Below are positions 1-8,873 of a DNA stretch of 64,000 nucleotides, one piece after another (position 1 is the stretch's first letter; every line of letters begins with the position of its first letter). The stretch is from Paenibacillus sp. S150 (GTDB lineage Bacteria > Bacillota > Bacilli > Paenibacillales > Paenibacillaceae). Location of the stretch: assembly GCF_019352175.1 (NCBI RefSeq), contig NZ_JACBYI010000029.1:17103-81102 (forward strand). Reading direction: 5' to 3'. Below the pieces are notes generated by a model, which saw nothing but the letters and a program-made list of their open reading frames with translations, made no database searches and had not been told where the DNA came from. Both the position numbers and the translations under genes were made by a program.

Positions 1-1
1 C

Positions 2-397
2 CATGCCAAAATCACCTGCCGCCTTGTAGGCGACCAGGACCCTCAGCATATTCTGGATGTCATTGAAGCTCATCTAAAGGCCCACATCCAGGCAGGAGCG
101 AAGGTACAGGTGAAGCAGATGGAAAAAGCCCGCGCCTTCAACATCGACCCTGCGAATCCTATCCTGCAAACGGCGGCGGATGCCTACGGCAAGGTATACG
201 GCACCCGTGCCCTCTTCACCAAAGACGGCGGGTCCATCCCGATCATGGAGAGCTTCTCCCGCATTCTGAAGGCGCCGGTGGTGCTGATGGGCTTTGGCCT
301 GAATGACGAGAACCTTCATGCCCCGGATGAGCATTTCAATCTTGAGAATTTTGATAAAGGCCTGCTGACCCTTGTCGAGTTCCTGAAGACTGTCTAG
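2..397 (+). CDS. M20-family dipeptidase/peptidase, C-terminal part (cut by window edge)
   Basis: The frame is open from base 2 to a TAG at 395-397 and gives the last ~131 residues of a protein. The reading matches the C-terminal part of M20 metallopeptidases: a dimerisation-domain end, then the GGSIP segment and the catalytic-domain end with GFGLNDENLHAPDEHF, where the His after ENL is the expected late zinc ligand. M20 dipeptidases hydrolyse dipeptides or N-acylated amino acids in the cytosol. The N-terminal metal site lies outside the window, so substrate class cannot be decided. A strong terminator follows at once. Confidence 0.85.
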   Translation, partial: HAKITCRLVGDQDPQHILDVIEAHLKAHIQAGAKVQVKQMEKARAFNIDPANPILQTAADAYGKVYGTRALFTKDGGSIPIMESFSRILKAPVVLMGFGLNDENLHAPDEHFNLENFDKGLLTLVEFLKTV

Positions 398-420
398 GAA
401 ACAGGCCATACCGGCGTAGT

Positions 421-463
421 AAAAGCCAGGTTTTCCGCGTCATGCGGAGGCCCTGGCTTTTTT
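421..463 (+). terminator. Rho-independent terminator after the M20 peptidase gene
   Basis: AAAAGCCAGG pairs with CCTGGCTTTT around a GC-rich inner stem and is followed by a T run. It sits 24 bases after the peptidase stop codon. Confidence 0.85.
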
Positions 464-483
464 AGCACCTATAGATCTTCCTG

Positions 484-560
484 CTGAGACGCTGCGGGAA
501 ACCCAAGTGGAAAAAGTAAACTTAAATCCGCCCTATCGCCGTTTCCACAGGCGCAAGCTT
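484..560. repeat. Dispersed intergenic repeat, copy A
   Basis: The stretch GCTGAGAC..AAGTGGAAAAAGTAAACTTAAATC closely resembles 45861-45907, where the same GCTGAGAC..CCCAAGTGGAAATAGTAAACTTAAATC order occurs. It carries one copy of the AGTGG-rAAAAGTA-aCTAAT motif (from 506) found in other gaps of this window. The rest of the 398-679 gap holds no gene I can support. Confidence 0.5.
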
Positions 561-679
561 TTCAGACCAGTATCCTCCTGAAAAGCAGAGCCCGCAGGTT
601 CAGTACGGTTACCACATCCTTAACCGCCCTCCTGCTTTCTACCCGCCTTATCTGCAATAAAAAAATTTCCTGAAAAATA

Positions 680-703
680 AAAAAACCCTTGCGCAACAAG
701 GAT
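680..703 (-). terminator. Terminator of the tRNA-Gly transcript
   Basis: Read on the minus strand, CCTTG-TTGCG-CAAGG is followed by a run of T. It lies just downstream of the tRNA 3' end. Confidence 0.75.
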
Positions 704-719
704 TTCAGAGTTGAAAGTT

Positions 720-793
720 TGGAGCGGGTGATGGGAATCGAACCCACGCTATCAGCTTGGAAGGCTGAAGTTCTACCATTGAACTACACCCGC
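720..793 (-). tRNA. tRNA-Gly, anticodon TCC
   Basis: The minus strand folds as a 74-base tRNA. The acceptor GCGGGTG pairs with CACCCGC, the T arm contains GGTTCGA, and the anticodon loop CTTCCAA gives anticodon TCC (glycine). The 3' CCA is encoded. It is a single tRNA gene with its own terminator rather than part of a cluster. Confidence 0.95.
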
Positions 794-869
794 AATGCAA
801 AGTGAAGACAAAATTCATTGTAGCATCCCCATGAATAAAATGCAACCCCATGGGTTTTATTCACTTTTC

Positions 870-2993
870 TTAAGATGGCATTCCCAGCGAAGGCTTCAGA
901 AAAAACAATTCGAATTCGGCAGCCTGGACGGGCTTGCTGAACAGATAGCCTTGCGCCTCATGGCAGTGCTGCTGGCGCAGGAAATGGAGCTGCTCTTGAT
1001 TCTCCACCCCTTCCGCCGTTACCTTCAGCTTCAAGTGATGGGCCATAGACGTTATTGTTGATACAATGGCTGCGTTATTGCTGTCCTCCATGACTTCCGA
1101 CACGAAGGAGCGGTCGATCTTCAGCCGGTCTATCGGCATATTCTTCAGGTAATGCAAGGAGCTGTAGCCTGTGCCGAAATCATCAATACTGATAAAAACG
1201 CCCAGTCTCTTCAAACGGTTCAATTGATCGAACGCAGTCTCTTTATCCAGCGTCATGCTTTCTGTGATCTCCAGATCCACATAACAGGGGTCAAGGCCGA
1301 TTTCCTGCAGAATATCGTCGATCTTGCCTGCCAGATCCGGCTGCAGAAATTGGCGCATGGACAGGTTAATCGAGACGCAGATCGGCCGGTAACCGGCGTT
1401 CTGCCACGTTTTATTCTGCAGGCATGCCGTTTTGAGCACCCATTCTCCAATGGGAACAATCAGGCCGCTCTCCTCGGCAATCGGAATGAATTCCACCGGC
1501 GACACCAGGCCGCGCTTCGGATGATTCCAGCGCAGCAGCGCCTCCATGCCCACAATTTTCTCAGTGTCGAGCTGTACCTGCGGCTGATAGACCAGATAGA
1601 ACTCGTCCCGCTCAAGCGCCCGGCGAAGATCATTCTCCAGCTTTAGGCGCTCCTTTGCTTTCATCTGCATTGCCGGGATATAGCGGCGGATTTCAACCCC
1701 CTGGTCCTTGGCATTGTGAACGGCTGTATCCGCATTCTGAATCAGCTGCTCCGCCGTTTCCCCGTCGCCAGGGTAGACGCTCATACCCAGGCTGAGCGAG
1801 ATATGATATTCTCCCGATTCCAGCTGTACCGGCGTTTCGAACAGCTGCAGAAGCTCTCCCGCCCGAATCAGGCAGTTCTCTACGCCCGTCCGGTCGGTCA
1901 TAAGAAAAGCAAATTCATCCGCACCCATGCTGTACAGCTCTTCATTCAGCTTCGCTTCATTTCCAATGCGCTGCGAAACCAGCTGAAGCAGAAGATCCCC
2001 GGCGTAATGTCCAAGCGAGTCGTTGATATTCTTGAAATGATTAATATTCATAATCACCAGCGCAGCGAATCCGCAGCTCTTGTCCTGTTCGCTTTGAATT
2101 ACAAGCTCTTCCACCCGCTGCATCAGGCGGCGCCTGTTCGGCAGGCCGGTCAGATCATCATGGTATGCCAGATAATTAATCCGGGCTTCAGCCTGCTCAT
2201 TTTCCTGAAAAGGCTCTTCGATTGTAAGCCGGTACACTCCTGTCAGCAGAAGGTAATAGGCTGCCCCGCTGCTAAGCAGCCCGAACAAATAATCCATATC
2301 CCCAACACCAAGCGGATTCATAAAGAATACCTGGCCAAGAGCGAGAAAGATCAATGAACGGATAATGATCAGCAGGGAAGCCGACTTTTCCCTTTTGCCG
2401 GGATATACGATAAGGCCTACTGCAAGCAGATATATAAAAAGCACGGTCAGATCCAGCATATGCTTCAGCCCGGCTACCCAGGCATATCCCGCCATCTGCG
2501 GAGCAGCCGCATACCCGAAAATGAACAGGGCCAGAGCCAGCAGAGTCAGCACAAAGGATTTCCGGAATACTTTATTTTTGCCGGAGGCGGCTACCGGCTT
2601 GTCCGCTCTGCCAAAAATGAACAAAATCCCCAATGCGCCGGCCAAGCGGGAGAAGGTAAGCAGCCACAGGGATTGCGCAGAATTAACATAGGAAGATATC
2701 TCAGGAATACCCGCAAAGCTTAGCGTATGTAAAAAATCAAAAATGCATACGCCCAAGAAGAGAGCAGAGGTGTACAGCCTTGCCTTGGATAACCGATTGG
2801 CGAAGAACAGCCAGCCCTGGGCAAAAATCGCAAAACCAAGTGCGGCATTGCAGCACCCGGCGATGAGGAAAAGGGCGGACAGCAAATCCTTATCCTCTAT
2901 ATTTCCCGGCGGTGTACGAAAAATTTGACTCAGAAGGAACAGCACGGCCCCTGTAACCGCCGCATAGATGGTCTTTTTCTCTTCTTCTCTCAT
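870..2993 (-). CDS. MASE3-GGDEF-EAL membrane protein (cyclic-di-GMP turnover)
   Basis: The 707-residue protein has about eight hydrophobic segments in residues 1-260 with MASE3-like sequence (FDFLHTLSFAGIP), then a GGDEF domain (~280-435) and an EAL domain (~450-700). The GGDEF signature reads GADEF, one Gly replaced by Ala, so cyclase activity is doubtful. The EAL domain keeps EALLRW, DDFGTGYSSL and the conserved E/K/Q positions I can recognise, so phosphodiesterase activity is the safer prediction. A GAGGG ribosome site lies 5 bases before the ATG. It stands alone, with no obvious c-di-GMP effector nearby. MASE3 is a family-based label for an integral-membrane sensor of unknown ligand. Confidence 0.9.
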   Translation of the reverse strand: MREEEKKTIYAAVTGAVLFLLSQIFRTPPGNIEDKDLLSALFLIAGCCNAALGFAIFAQGWLFFANRLSKARLYTSALFLGVCIFDFLHTLSFAGIPEISSYVNSAQSLWLLTFSRLAGALGILFIFGRADKPVAASGKNKVFRKSFVLTLLALALFIFGYAAAPQMAGYAWVAGLKHMLDLTVLFIYLLAVGLIVYPGKREKSASLLIIIRSLIFLALGQVFFMNPLGVGDMDYLFGLLSSGAAYYLLLTGVYRLTIEEPFQENEQAEARINYLAYHDDLTGLPNRRRLMQRVEELVIQSEQDKSCGFAALVIMNINHFKNINDSLGHYAGDLLLQLVSQRIGNEAKLNEELYSMGADEFAFLMTDRTGVENCLIRAGELLQLFETPVQLESGEYHISLSLGMSVYPGDGETAEQLIQNADTAVHNAKDQGVEIRRYIPAMQMKAKERLKLENDLRRALERDEFYLVYQPQVQLDTEKIVGMEALLRWNHPKRGLVSPVEFIPIAEESGLIVPIGEWVLKTACLQNKTWQNAGYRPICVSINLSMRQFLQPDLAGKIDDILQEIGLDPCYVDLEITESMTLDKETAFDQLNRLKRLGVFISIDDFGTGYSSLHYLKNMPIDRLKIDRSFVSEVMEDSNNAAIVSTITSMAHHLKLKVTAEGVENQEQLHFLRQQHCHEAQGYLFSKPVQAAEFELFFLKPSLGMPS

Positions 2994-3141
2994 TAGGTCC
3001 CTCGCGTCTGAAAATGATATCTATAATAAGTGGATGGATATATTTATGTCCTATGTATAAATATCGGCTGGACAGCCCTGTAAAGTTACAGAAAAAAGCA
3101 CCTCCCCCTGTTTTTAGAGTTCAGTGCTTCTTGTGAAGCCT

Positions 3142-4104
3142 TTATTTATCTCCAAAATTCACTTCAGGCGTGGTGAGCTTGTCATAGAATTCAACCGCTT
3201 TGTCTTTCTCCTCCGATGAACGCAGCGCCATTGCGGAGCGCGGGTGCTCATCCAGCGTGCCTGTAATCATATAAGGAATGATATATCCCCATTCTTCCTT
3301 CTCGCGCAAAGGAATCATCAGCCGCTCAACAATATCGAGCACTGGCCGGAGCGTGTACTTGGTATTCTTCAAATGAGTAACAAGCAGCTCGGTTGGACAG
3401 TTACCGGCGGCACGCCCCATCCCGTAGCAGGAAGCGTCCAGCAGTTCTACGCCTTTTTCGGCAGCGATCAGCGTATTGGAGAAGGCCAGCTGCAGATTAT
3501 TATGGGTATGTACGCCCAGGCGCTTATTCGGCAGGTGGGATTGGAACTTCTCCACCAGATAATGAACGTCGTTATGGTCCAGACTGCCGTATGAGTCTAC
3601 AATATACACAACGTCCACAACGCTTTCGCGGATCTGCTCGAAGGCCTCCAGCAGTTCGTTCTCCATGACATTCGACAAAGCCATAATATTGAGAGTCGTC
3701 TCATAGCCCAGGTCATGGAAGGTCTGCACCAGCTGCAGGGCCTTGTCCACATCTTTGCTGTAGCAGGCTACGCGGATCAGGTCCAGCATGCTTTCACTGC
3801 GGGGAAGAATGTCATTCTCATCCACCCGGCCAATATCCACAAGCGCGGAGAGCTTGGTGTGCCCCTTCTGCGGAATGACTTTTCTCAGAAAATCATCATC
3901 CAGAAACCGCCAGGGTCCGGCACCCTCTGCACCCTTGAGCAGTTTGGGTGAATTTTTATACCCGATTTCCATATAATCAACACCGGCCTCATTCAGGCCG
4001 GCATACAGATTCTGCACAAACTCAACACTGAAATCCCAGTTGTTCACCAGTCCCCCATCGCGTATGGTGCAATCGACAATTTTGCTCTGGTTACTCTTCA
4101 CCAT
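3142..4104 (-). CDS. HMGL-like aldolase family protein
   Basis: The 320-residue protein begins VDCTIRDGGLVNNWDFS, the TIM-barrel start of the HMG-CoA-lyase-like/DRE metallolyase family (4-hydroxy-2-oxovalerate aldolase, isopropylmalate synthase). The metal-binding segment GVHTHNNLQLAFSN is present near residue 200. In place of the usual DGxR it has RDGG, as in the MhpE-like branch often annotated only as 'aldolase catalytic domain-containing protein'. No partner dehydrogenase or pathway gene is adjacent, so the substrate is unknown. It may be transcribed alone. Confidence 0.8.
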   Translation of the reverse strand: MVKSNQSKIVDCTIRDGGLVNNWDFSVEFVQNLYAGLNEAGVDYMEIGYKNSPKLLKGAEGAGPWRFLDDDFLRKVIPQKGHTKLSALVDIGRVDENDILPRSESMLDLIRVACYSKDVDKALQLVQTFHDLGYETTLNIMALSNVMENELLEAFEQIRESVVDVVYIVDSYGSLDHNDVHYLVEKFQSHLPNKRLGVHTHNNLQLAFSNTLIAAEKGVELLDASCYGMGRAAGNCPTELLVTHLKNTKYTLRPVLDIVERLMIPLREKEEWGYIIPYMITGTLDEHPRSAMALRSSEEKDKAVEFYDKLTTPEVNFGDK

Positions 4105-4302
4105 TGTGTTCTCCTTTCAACTATAACCCTCATTTTGCCGCCTGGACGGACTTCCATAGTCATTATCGTTCAATAATACTGTAGCCAAGAAACAATTGTA
4201 AAGAAAATTTCAGATTTCTTACATAACTCTTTTCACACGGGGCATTCAATGATAAAAATCATGGAAAAAAACAAGCCAAAATGCTACAGTACAAGAAAAT
4301 AT

Positions 4303-4317
4303 TGAGATTGATTATCA
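4303..4317. promoter_or_regulatory. Fur box upstream of feoA
   Basis: TGAGATT-G-ATTATCA matches the 7-1-7 Fur consensus TGATAAT-N-ATTATCA at 12 of 14 symmetric positions, with a perfect right half. It ends about 20 bases before the feoA start and just before the ribosome site, where bound Fur would block the promoter or early elongation. Iron-repressed expression of feoAB is therefore inferred. Confidence 0.75.
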
Positions 4318-4338
4318 ATATCTCCCGGAGGGATTTAA

Positions 4339-4578
4339 ATGGCTTCTGCATCCTGCTCCTTACTGCGCTTACAACCGGGCTCAACCGGCTCCATCGTGCG
4401 AATTGAAGGAATGAACCCCATCTTGCGGCGCCGCTTGGCTGATCTTGGGGTGTCTGAAGGCGTCAGGGTCCGTCTGAAAGGTAAAGGGCCTTTTTTAGGC
4501 CCCATTACCCTGGAATGCAACGGTCAATTGTTCGCCATCCGCAGGAAGGAAGCCTCCAAAATCGAGGTGAACGTCTGA
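4339..4578 (+). CDS. feoA: Ferrous iron transport protein A
   Basis: This 79-residue protein has a FeoA/SH3-like fold: the early G-S-I-V-R-I segment, RRRLADLGVSEGVRVRLKG in the middle and IEVNV at the end. FeoA is a small cytosolic partner of the FeoB ferrous-iron transporter. A GGAGGG ribosome site precedes the ATG, and a Fur box lies upstream. Its TGA overlaps the feoB ATG by one base (TGATG), which suggests translational coupling. Confidence 0.93.
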   Translation: MASASCSLLRLQPGSTGSIVRIEGMNPILRRRLADLGVSEGVRVRLKGKGPFLGPITLECNGQLFAIRRKEASKIEVNV

Positions 4579-6590
4579 TGAGTTCCATAGCACTCGTAGG
4601 CAATCCGAATACCGGCAAAACCTCGCTTTTTAATACACTGACTTCCTCCTATGAATATGTGGGCAACTGGGCTGGCGTAACGGTGGAGAAAAAAGTCGGC
4701 AGCCTCAAGAACGGCGCCGGCAAGCTGATCGACCTCCCGGGTATTTATTCGCTGCATCCCCTCTCCCGTGATGAGGGCGTGGCCACACAATATCTGATTG
4801 AGGAATCTCCGGAAGCCCTCATTAACATTGTTGACGCCTCTCAGCTTAAGCGCAACCTGCTGCTTACCCTGCAATTGCTCGAATATGGCAAACCCACTGT
4901 TCTGGGACTGAATATGATCGACGTTGCCAGTGCCCGCGGTATCGCTGTCAATCATGAGGTGCTGCAGTCACGCCTTGGCATCACCGTGCTGCCGCTGATT
5001 GCCAGAACCGGGAAAGGCGCCGGACAAGTTCTCAGCGTTCTGAAGCAGCCCTCAGGGATTCCGCAAGTCAGCTTCAGGCTGGATTACGGAGAGTTGGCCG
5101 AGGAGGCCGTCTCTTCCATTGAAGCAGAATTGAAGTCAATTCAGGGGCTGCCTAATCTTCGCTGGGTTGCCCTGCAGCTGATGGAGCAGAATCCGGTCGT
5201 TCTTGATCTGCTGAAGAAGCGTATGGACACCTCCCGTCTTATGCTGATCTGCGATACCTGCCAGACCGCGCTGCAGAGCGGCAAGCTGGCCTTGACGCTG
5301 CCTCAATGGATTCGTTCGGTACGGATGGATTACATCCGTTCCCTCTGTGCAGCCGCAATGGATACGGCAAGGCTGAAGCCGCATAATTTAACGGAAAGAC
5401 TGGATTCCATACTGACCCACCGTTTTCTGGGTCTGCCGCTGTTCATCGTCTTTATGTACGCGATGTTTAAGACAACCTTTGACTGGATCGGCGGACCTTT
5501 ATCGGATCTTGTGGATGGCTTGATTTCCGGACCTGCCAGTGACGGGGCCAATTTCCTGCTTGGGGCAATCGGGGCATCAGGCTTCACACATGCACTCATC
5601 GTTGACGGAATCATCGGCGGGGTTGGCGGGGTTGTGGTCTTTGTTCCGCAGATCTTCATCCTGTTCCTGATGATTTCTTTCCTCGAGGACTCCGGTTATA
5701 TGGCTCGTGTCTGCCTGCTGATGGACAGCACGATGGAGCGTATGGGCCTCAATGGCAAAGCGTTCATTCCCTTTATTATCGGCTTCGGCTGCAACGTTCC
5801 GGCAATTATGGCCGCCCGCAGTATTGAACAGCCCAAGGACCGCATGCTGACGACACTGCTTATGCCGCTAATGTCCTGTTCCGCACGGCTGCCGGTGTAT
5901 CTGCTGTTCGCAGCTGTCTTTTTCCCGGCCCGGCAAGCCACCGCTGTAATGGCGATGTATGTGCTGGGCGTTGTGTTCGCACTTATTTTATGCAAAGTGT
6001 TCTCCAAGCATTTGTTCAAGAACGAGTCCTCCGTCTTCATCATTGAGCTGCCTCCTTACCGCATGCCGCAGCTTAAGACACTGGGACGCAGCACCTGGGA
6101 AAAAGGCAAAGGGTTCCTGCGCAAAGCAGGTACAATCATTCTTGCCGGTTCGGTCATTATCTGGCTGATGTCCTATGCGGGTCCTGCCGGCTACAATGTG
6201 GATATGGACCACAGCTTCCTGGCAAAATTCGGCGGACTGATTGCACCGCTGCTGCAGCCGCTTGGATTTGGAACCTGGCAGGCCGGCTCCACGCTGGTTC
6301 CCGGCTTTCTGGCCAAAGAGGTGGTGGTGTCCACCATGAATATTATCTACCATGCTCCGGATACCGCCGGACTGCAAAGTCAAATCTCGCAGGTCTTCAC
6401 ACCGCTGGGCTCGGTCAGCTTCATGGCTTTTATCCTGCTCTATATTCCTTGCCTGGCTACTGTCGGGGTTATCAAGAAAGAAACTGCAGCCTGGAAATGG
6501 ACCTTTTTCTCCATGGGCTACTCGCTGGTGCTGGCGTACTTGGTTGCGTTATTCATATTTCAGGGCGGCCGATTGTTGGGATTGGCATAG
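4578..6590 (+). CDS. feoB: Ferrous iron transport protein B (GTPase-permease)
   Basis: Starting at the ATG that overlaps the feoA stop, the protein has 670 residues. The N-terminal G domain shows GNPNTGKTS (G1, residue ~8), LPGIYSL (G3) and NMID (G4). A helical linker follows, then a polytopic membrane domain with the Gate motifs (GFGCNVPAIMAARSIE, SCSARLPVY). It imports Fe2+ across the cytoplasmic membrane. An in-frame upstream extension inside feoA is rejected because it would overlap feoA by 60 bases and lacks the GTPase start context. The small Cys-rich membrane protein follows in the same operon. Confidence 0.95.
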   Translation: MSSIALVGNPNTGKTSLFNTLTSSYEYVGNWAGVTVEKKVGSLKNGAGKLIDLPGIYSLHPLSRDEGVATQYLIEESPEALINIVDASQLKRNLLLTLQLLEYGKPTVLGLNMIDVASARGIAVNHEVLQSRLGITVLPLIARTGKGAGQVLSVLKQPSGIPQVSFRLDYGELAEEAVSSIEAELKSIQGLPNLRWVALQLMEQNPVVLDLLKKRMDTSRLMLICDTCQTALQSGKLALTLPQWIRSVRMDYIRSLCAAAMDTARLKPHNLTERLDSILTHRFLGLPLFIVFMYAMFKTTFDWIGGPLSDLVDGLISGPASDGANFLLGAIGASGFTHALIVDGIIGGVGGVVVFVPQIFILFLMISFLEDSGYMARVCLLMDSTMERMGLNGKAFIPFIIGFGCNVPAIMAARSIEQPKDRMLTTLLMPLMSCSARLPVYLLFAAVFFPARQATAVMAMYVLGVVFALILCKVFSKHLFKNESSVFIIELPPYRMPQLKTLGRSTWEKGKGFLRKAGTIILAGSVIIWLMSYAGPAGYNVDMDHSFLAKFGGLIAPLLQPLGFGTWQAGSTLVPGFLAKEVVVSTMNIIYHAPDTAGLQSQISQVFTPLGSVSFMAFILLYIPCLATVGVIKKETAAWKWTFFSMGYSLVLAYLVALFIFQGGRLLGLA

Positions 6591-6635
6591 AATGGTAATG
6601 GGCAAAACTTTCTGAAGAGAAGGCGGGGTACTGCA

Positions 6636-6818
6636 ATGGTCATTAACGTATTGATTATCTCACTTGTATTCGGCTATTCCGGCTGGATGATCTGCCGTCA
6701 CGTGCAAAAGGGAAGAGAAGGGGCCTGCGCCGGCTGTGACAAGGGGAAGAGCTGTGCATCCGCCTCCTCCGCTTCCCCTCTTTCCTGCTGCGGAGAACCG
6801 GCAGAGCCCAAGCATTAA
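6636..6818 (+). CDS. FeoB-associated Cys-rich membrane protein
   Basis: This 60-residue protein has one N-terminal membrane segment (residues ~3-19) followed by a basic stretch and a Cys-rich tail (CAGCDKGKSC...SCCGE). That layout and its position 45 bases after feoB are typical of the FeoB-associated Cys-rich family (FeoC-like in place, not in sequence). The role is unproven; binding iron or an Fe-S cofactor and helping FeoB is an inference from context. An AAGGCGGGG-like ribosome site precedes the ATG. Confidence 0.8.
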   Translation: MVINVLIISLVFGYSGWMICRHVQKGREGACAGCDKGKSCASASSASPLSCCGEPAEPKH

Positions 6819-6928
6819 GCCAAGGCCTGACAGGCCGCCATTGTGAACCCATTCGTTTAAGAACCCGGGGATGCGGGTATGTTAGTTATAAGCAACTGCA
6901 GCCAGACCAACCCAAGGAGGAATTACAC

Positions 6929-7066
6929 ATGAATACCAAAAAGACGTTATTTACTACGGCAGCGCTTGGAGCAGCCTACTTGCTCAGAAACAAAGACGCG
7001 CGTGACAAGGTTATGAACGGCATTCAGTCTTTTGCTTCCCAAGTGAGAGCTAAAAAGAACAGCTAA
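6929..7066 (+). CDS. Short basic protein of 45 residues
   Basis: An ATG preceded by a perfect AAGGAGG (8 bases away) opens a 45-codon frame reading MNTKKTLFTTAALGAAYLL, then RNKDARDKVMNGIQSFASQVRAKKNS. It has a short hydrophobic N-terminus and an amphipathic basic tail, like small YtxH/YvyC-type envelope-associated proteins, but I cannot assign a family. The strong ribosome site and the terminator 65 bases after the stop support a real gene. Confidence 0.65.
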   Translation: MNTKKTLFTTAALGAAYLLRNKDARDKVMNGIQSFASQVRAKKNS

Positions 7067-7132
7067 CCGGAACAGCAGGCATTTTGAGCCGTACGCATAT
7101 GCTGAAGCATAGAATTTCTTATATCTCCATAC

Positions 7133-7173
7133 AAAAGCCGCAAGGCTCCGGCAACCCGGGCCTTGCGGCTTTT
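7133..7173. terminator. Bidirectional terminator between the small gene and pepA
   Basis: AAAAGCCGCAAGGC pairs with GCCTTGCGGCTTTT across a short loop. A and T runs on both sides let it serve the plus-strand 45-aa gene and the minus-strand aminopeptidase gene. Confidence 0.9.
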
Positions 7174-7198
7174 GCTTGAAATCTCTTTCAAAATGGCT

Positions 7199-8809
7199 TC
7201 AGCCTTCAACTTCATCTGCAGCTCCGGCTTCTTCGCCGGGACTTAAATGCAGCAAATATTCGAGCAGCGTACGCACCATGACACCGGTTGCTCCCTTCGG
7301 GTTCACTCCGCGTTCCTTCGGCAGAAAGGCTGTCCCGGCAATGTCCAGATGAATCCATGGCAGACCATCCGCGAACTCACCGATGAACAATCCTGCTGTA
7401 GCGGCGCCGCCGTATCTCCCCGCCGTATTGCGAAGATCCGCAACCTCGCTTCTCAGCAATTCCCGAAACTCAGGATAGGCCGGCAGCTGCCAGATTCTCT
7501 CTCCGGACCTTATGGAGGCTGCCCGGAACGCTTCCATCATTCCCTCGTCATTGGTTACGGCTCCCGTAGCGATATCCCCAAGAATCGAGAGCACGGCTCC
7601 TGTAAGCGTCGCCACATCGATAATCCGTTCCGCGCCCCACTCCCGGGCATAGGTGAGCGCATCGGCCAGCACAACCCTTCCTTCAGCATCGGTATTTAGG
7701 ATTTCGATCGTTCTCCCGCTCAACGAGGTGACTATATCTCCCGGCTTGAAGGCATTGGCTGCCGGCATATTCTCTGCAGAAGGAATTAGCATCACCACGT
7801 TGATCTGCGGGCGCAGAATGCCCAGGGCTTCCATTACGCCAAGCACAGCAGCAGCCCCGCCCATATCGCTGATCATCTCTTCCATGCCCGGCGCTCTTTT
7901 GAGCGAAATACCGCCGGTGTCGAAGGTAATGCCCTTGCCGACAATTGCCGTGACATTCTCCCACCGTGCGGTACCCTGATAACGGATAACGATCATGCGC
8001 GGAGGATGCGCACTTCCTTTGCCGACGGCCAGCAGGCCGCCCATGCCCTTTTGTTCAATTTCAAGCTCATCCAGCACTTCTGCCGGAAATCCATGCCGCT
8101 CGGCAACTTCAATCGCTGCCACCGCAAGCTCTGAGGGCGTAAGCAGATTGCCGGGGAGATTGGTAAGATTGCGCGCCAGATTGGTTGCTTCGGCAAATGC
8201 CTTCCCCCGTACGATTCCCTGCGTCCATTCTTTCGACTCTGCTTCCACGGCATTCCGCTCCAGATGAAATACGGCAGACTCCAGGCCTGTATAAACCGGC
8301 TGTTCCCGTTTGTAGTGTGTCCGGCGGTAAGCTCCCAGAACAAGACCTTCCGCGAGTGCTTGCCCGGCCGCTTCGGCTCCTATAGCGGTCAGCAGGCTCA
8401 GGCTGTCCGGAATCCGGATGATGAGCCTGGCTGCTTTCAGCCGGAGTGCGGCGCGGGCTGCCTGGGCAGCTATAACACGAAGCTCTTCCGCTCCCAGAAG
8501 GGCGCTCCCGCTGCCTGCCAGAATAACTGCCGCAGGCCCGGGCTGCCCTTCTGCCGGAAGAACATAGGTCTGGTTCAGCTTGCCGGCAAACAGCCCCGCT
8601 TGAGCGAGCAGATTTATTTTCCCTGTCCATTCACCAGCCTGCTTGCCACCTTCAAGTTCCGTCTCGGCTATAATCACACATAGTGCATCACCCTTTAATG
8701 TCTTTGACGAGCTGCCGCTGCTCCAATGAATGTCGATAGAAATCCCTCCTGGCTGTAATTCAAATGATGGCTCCTTCCCAATAACGCAAGCGAGGCCGAT
8801 CTCCTGCAC
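7199..8809 (-). CDS. pepA: Leucyl aminopeptidase (M17)
   Basis: The 536-residue protein is a cytosolic M17 aminopeptidase that removes N-terminal residues from peptides. The C-terminal catalytic domain shows VGKGITFDTGGISLK (metal-binding Lys and Asp) and NTDAEGRVVLADAL, the family signature with the catalytic Arg. The N-terminal domain is divergent, as usual. The GTG start has no clear ribosome site, so the true start could be slightly downstream. The gene ends at a shared terminator. Confidence 0.93.
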   Translation of the reverse strand: MQEIGLACVIGKEPSFELQPGGISIDIHWSSGSSSKTLKGDALCVIIAETELEGGKQAGEWTGKINLLAQAGLFAGKLNQTYVLPAEGQPGPAAVILAGSGSALLGAEELRVIAAQAARAALRLKAARLIIRIPDSLSLLTAIGAEAAGQALAEGLVLGAYRRTHYKREQPVYTGLESAVFHLERNAVEAESKEWTQGIVRGKAFAEATNLARNLTNLPGNLLTPSELAVAAIEVAERHGFPAEVLDELEIEQKGMGGLLAVGKGSAHPPRMIVIRYQGTARWENVTAIVGKGITFDTGGISLKRAPGMEEMISDMGGAAAVLGVMEALGILRPQINVVMLIPSAENMPAANAFKPGDIVTSLSGRTIEILNTDAEGRVVLADALTYAREWGAERIIDVATLTGAVLSILGDIATGAVTNDEGMMEAFRAASIRSGERIWQLPAYPEFRELLRSEVADLRNTAGRYGGAATAGLFIGEFADGLPWIHLDIAGTAFLPKERGVNPKGATGVMVRTLLEYLLHLSPGEEAGAADEVEG

Positions 8810-8873
8810 AGACTTGCTGCGCAGGAATCAGCCTCTCATGAACCATTATAGCTCAGTTTAGTATGTTATTGTA

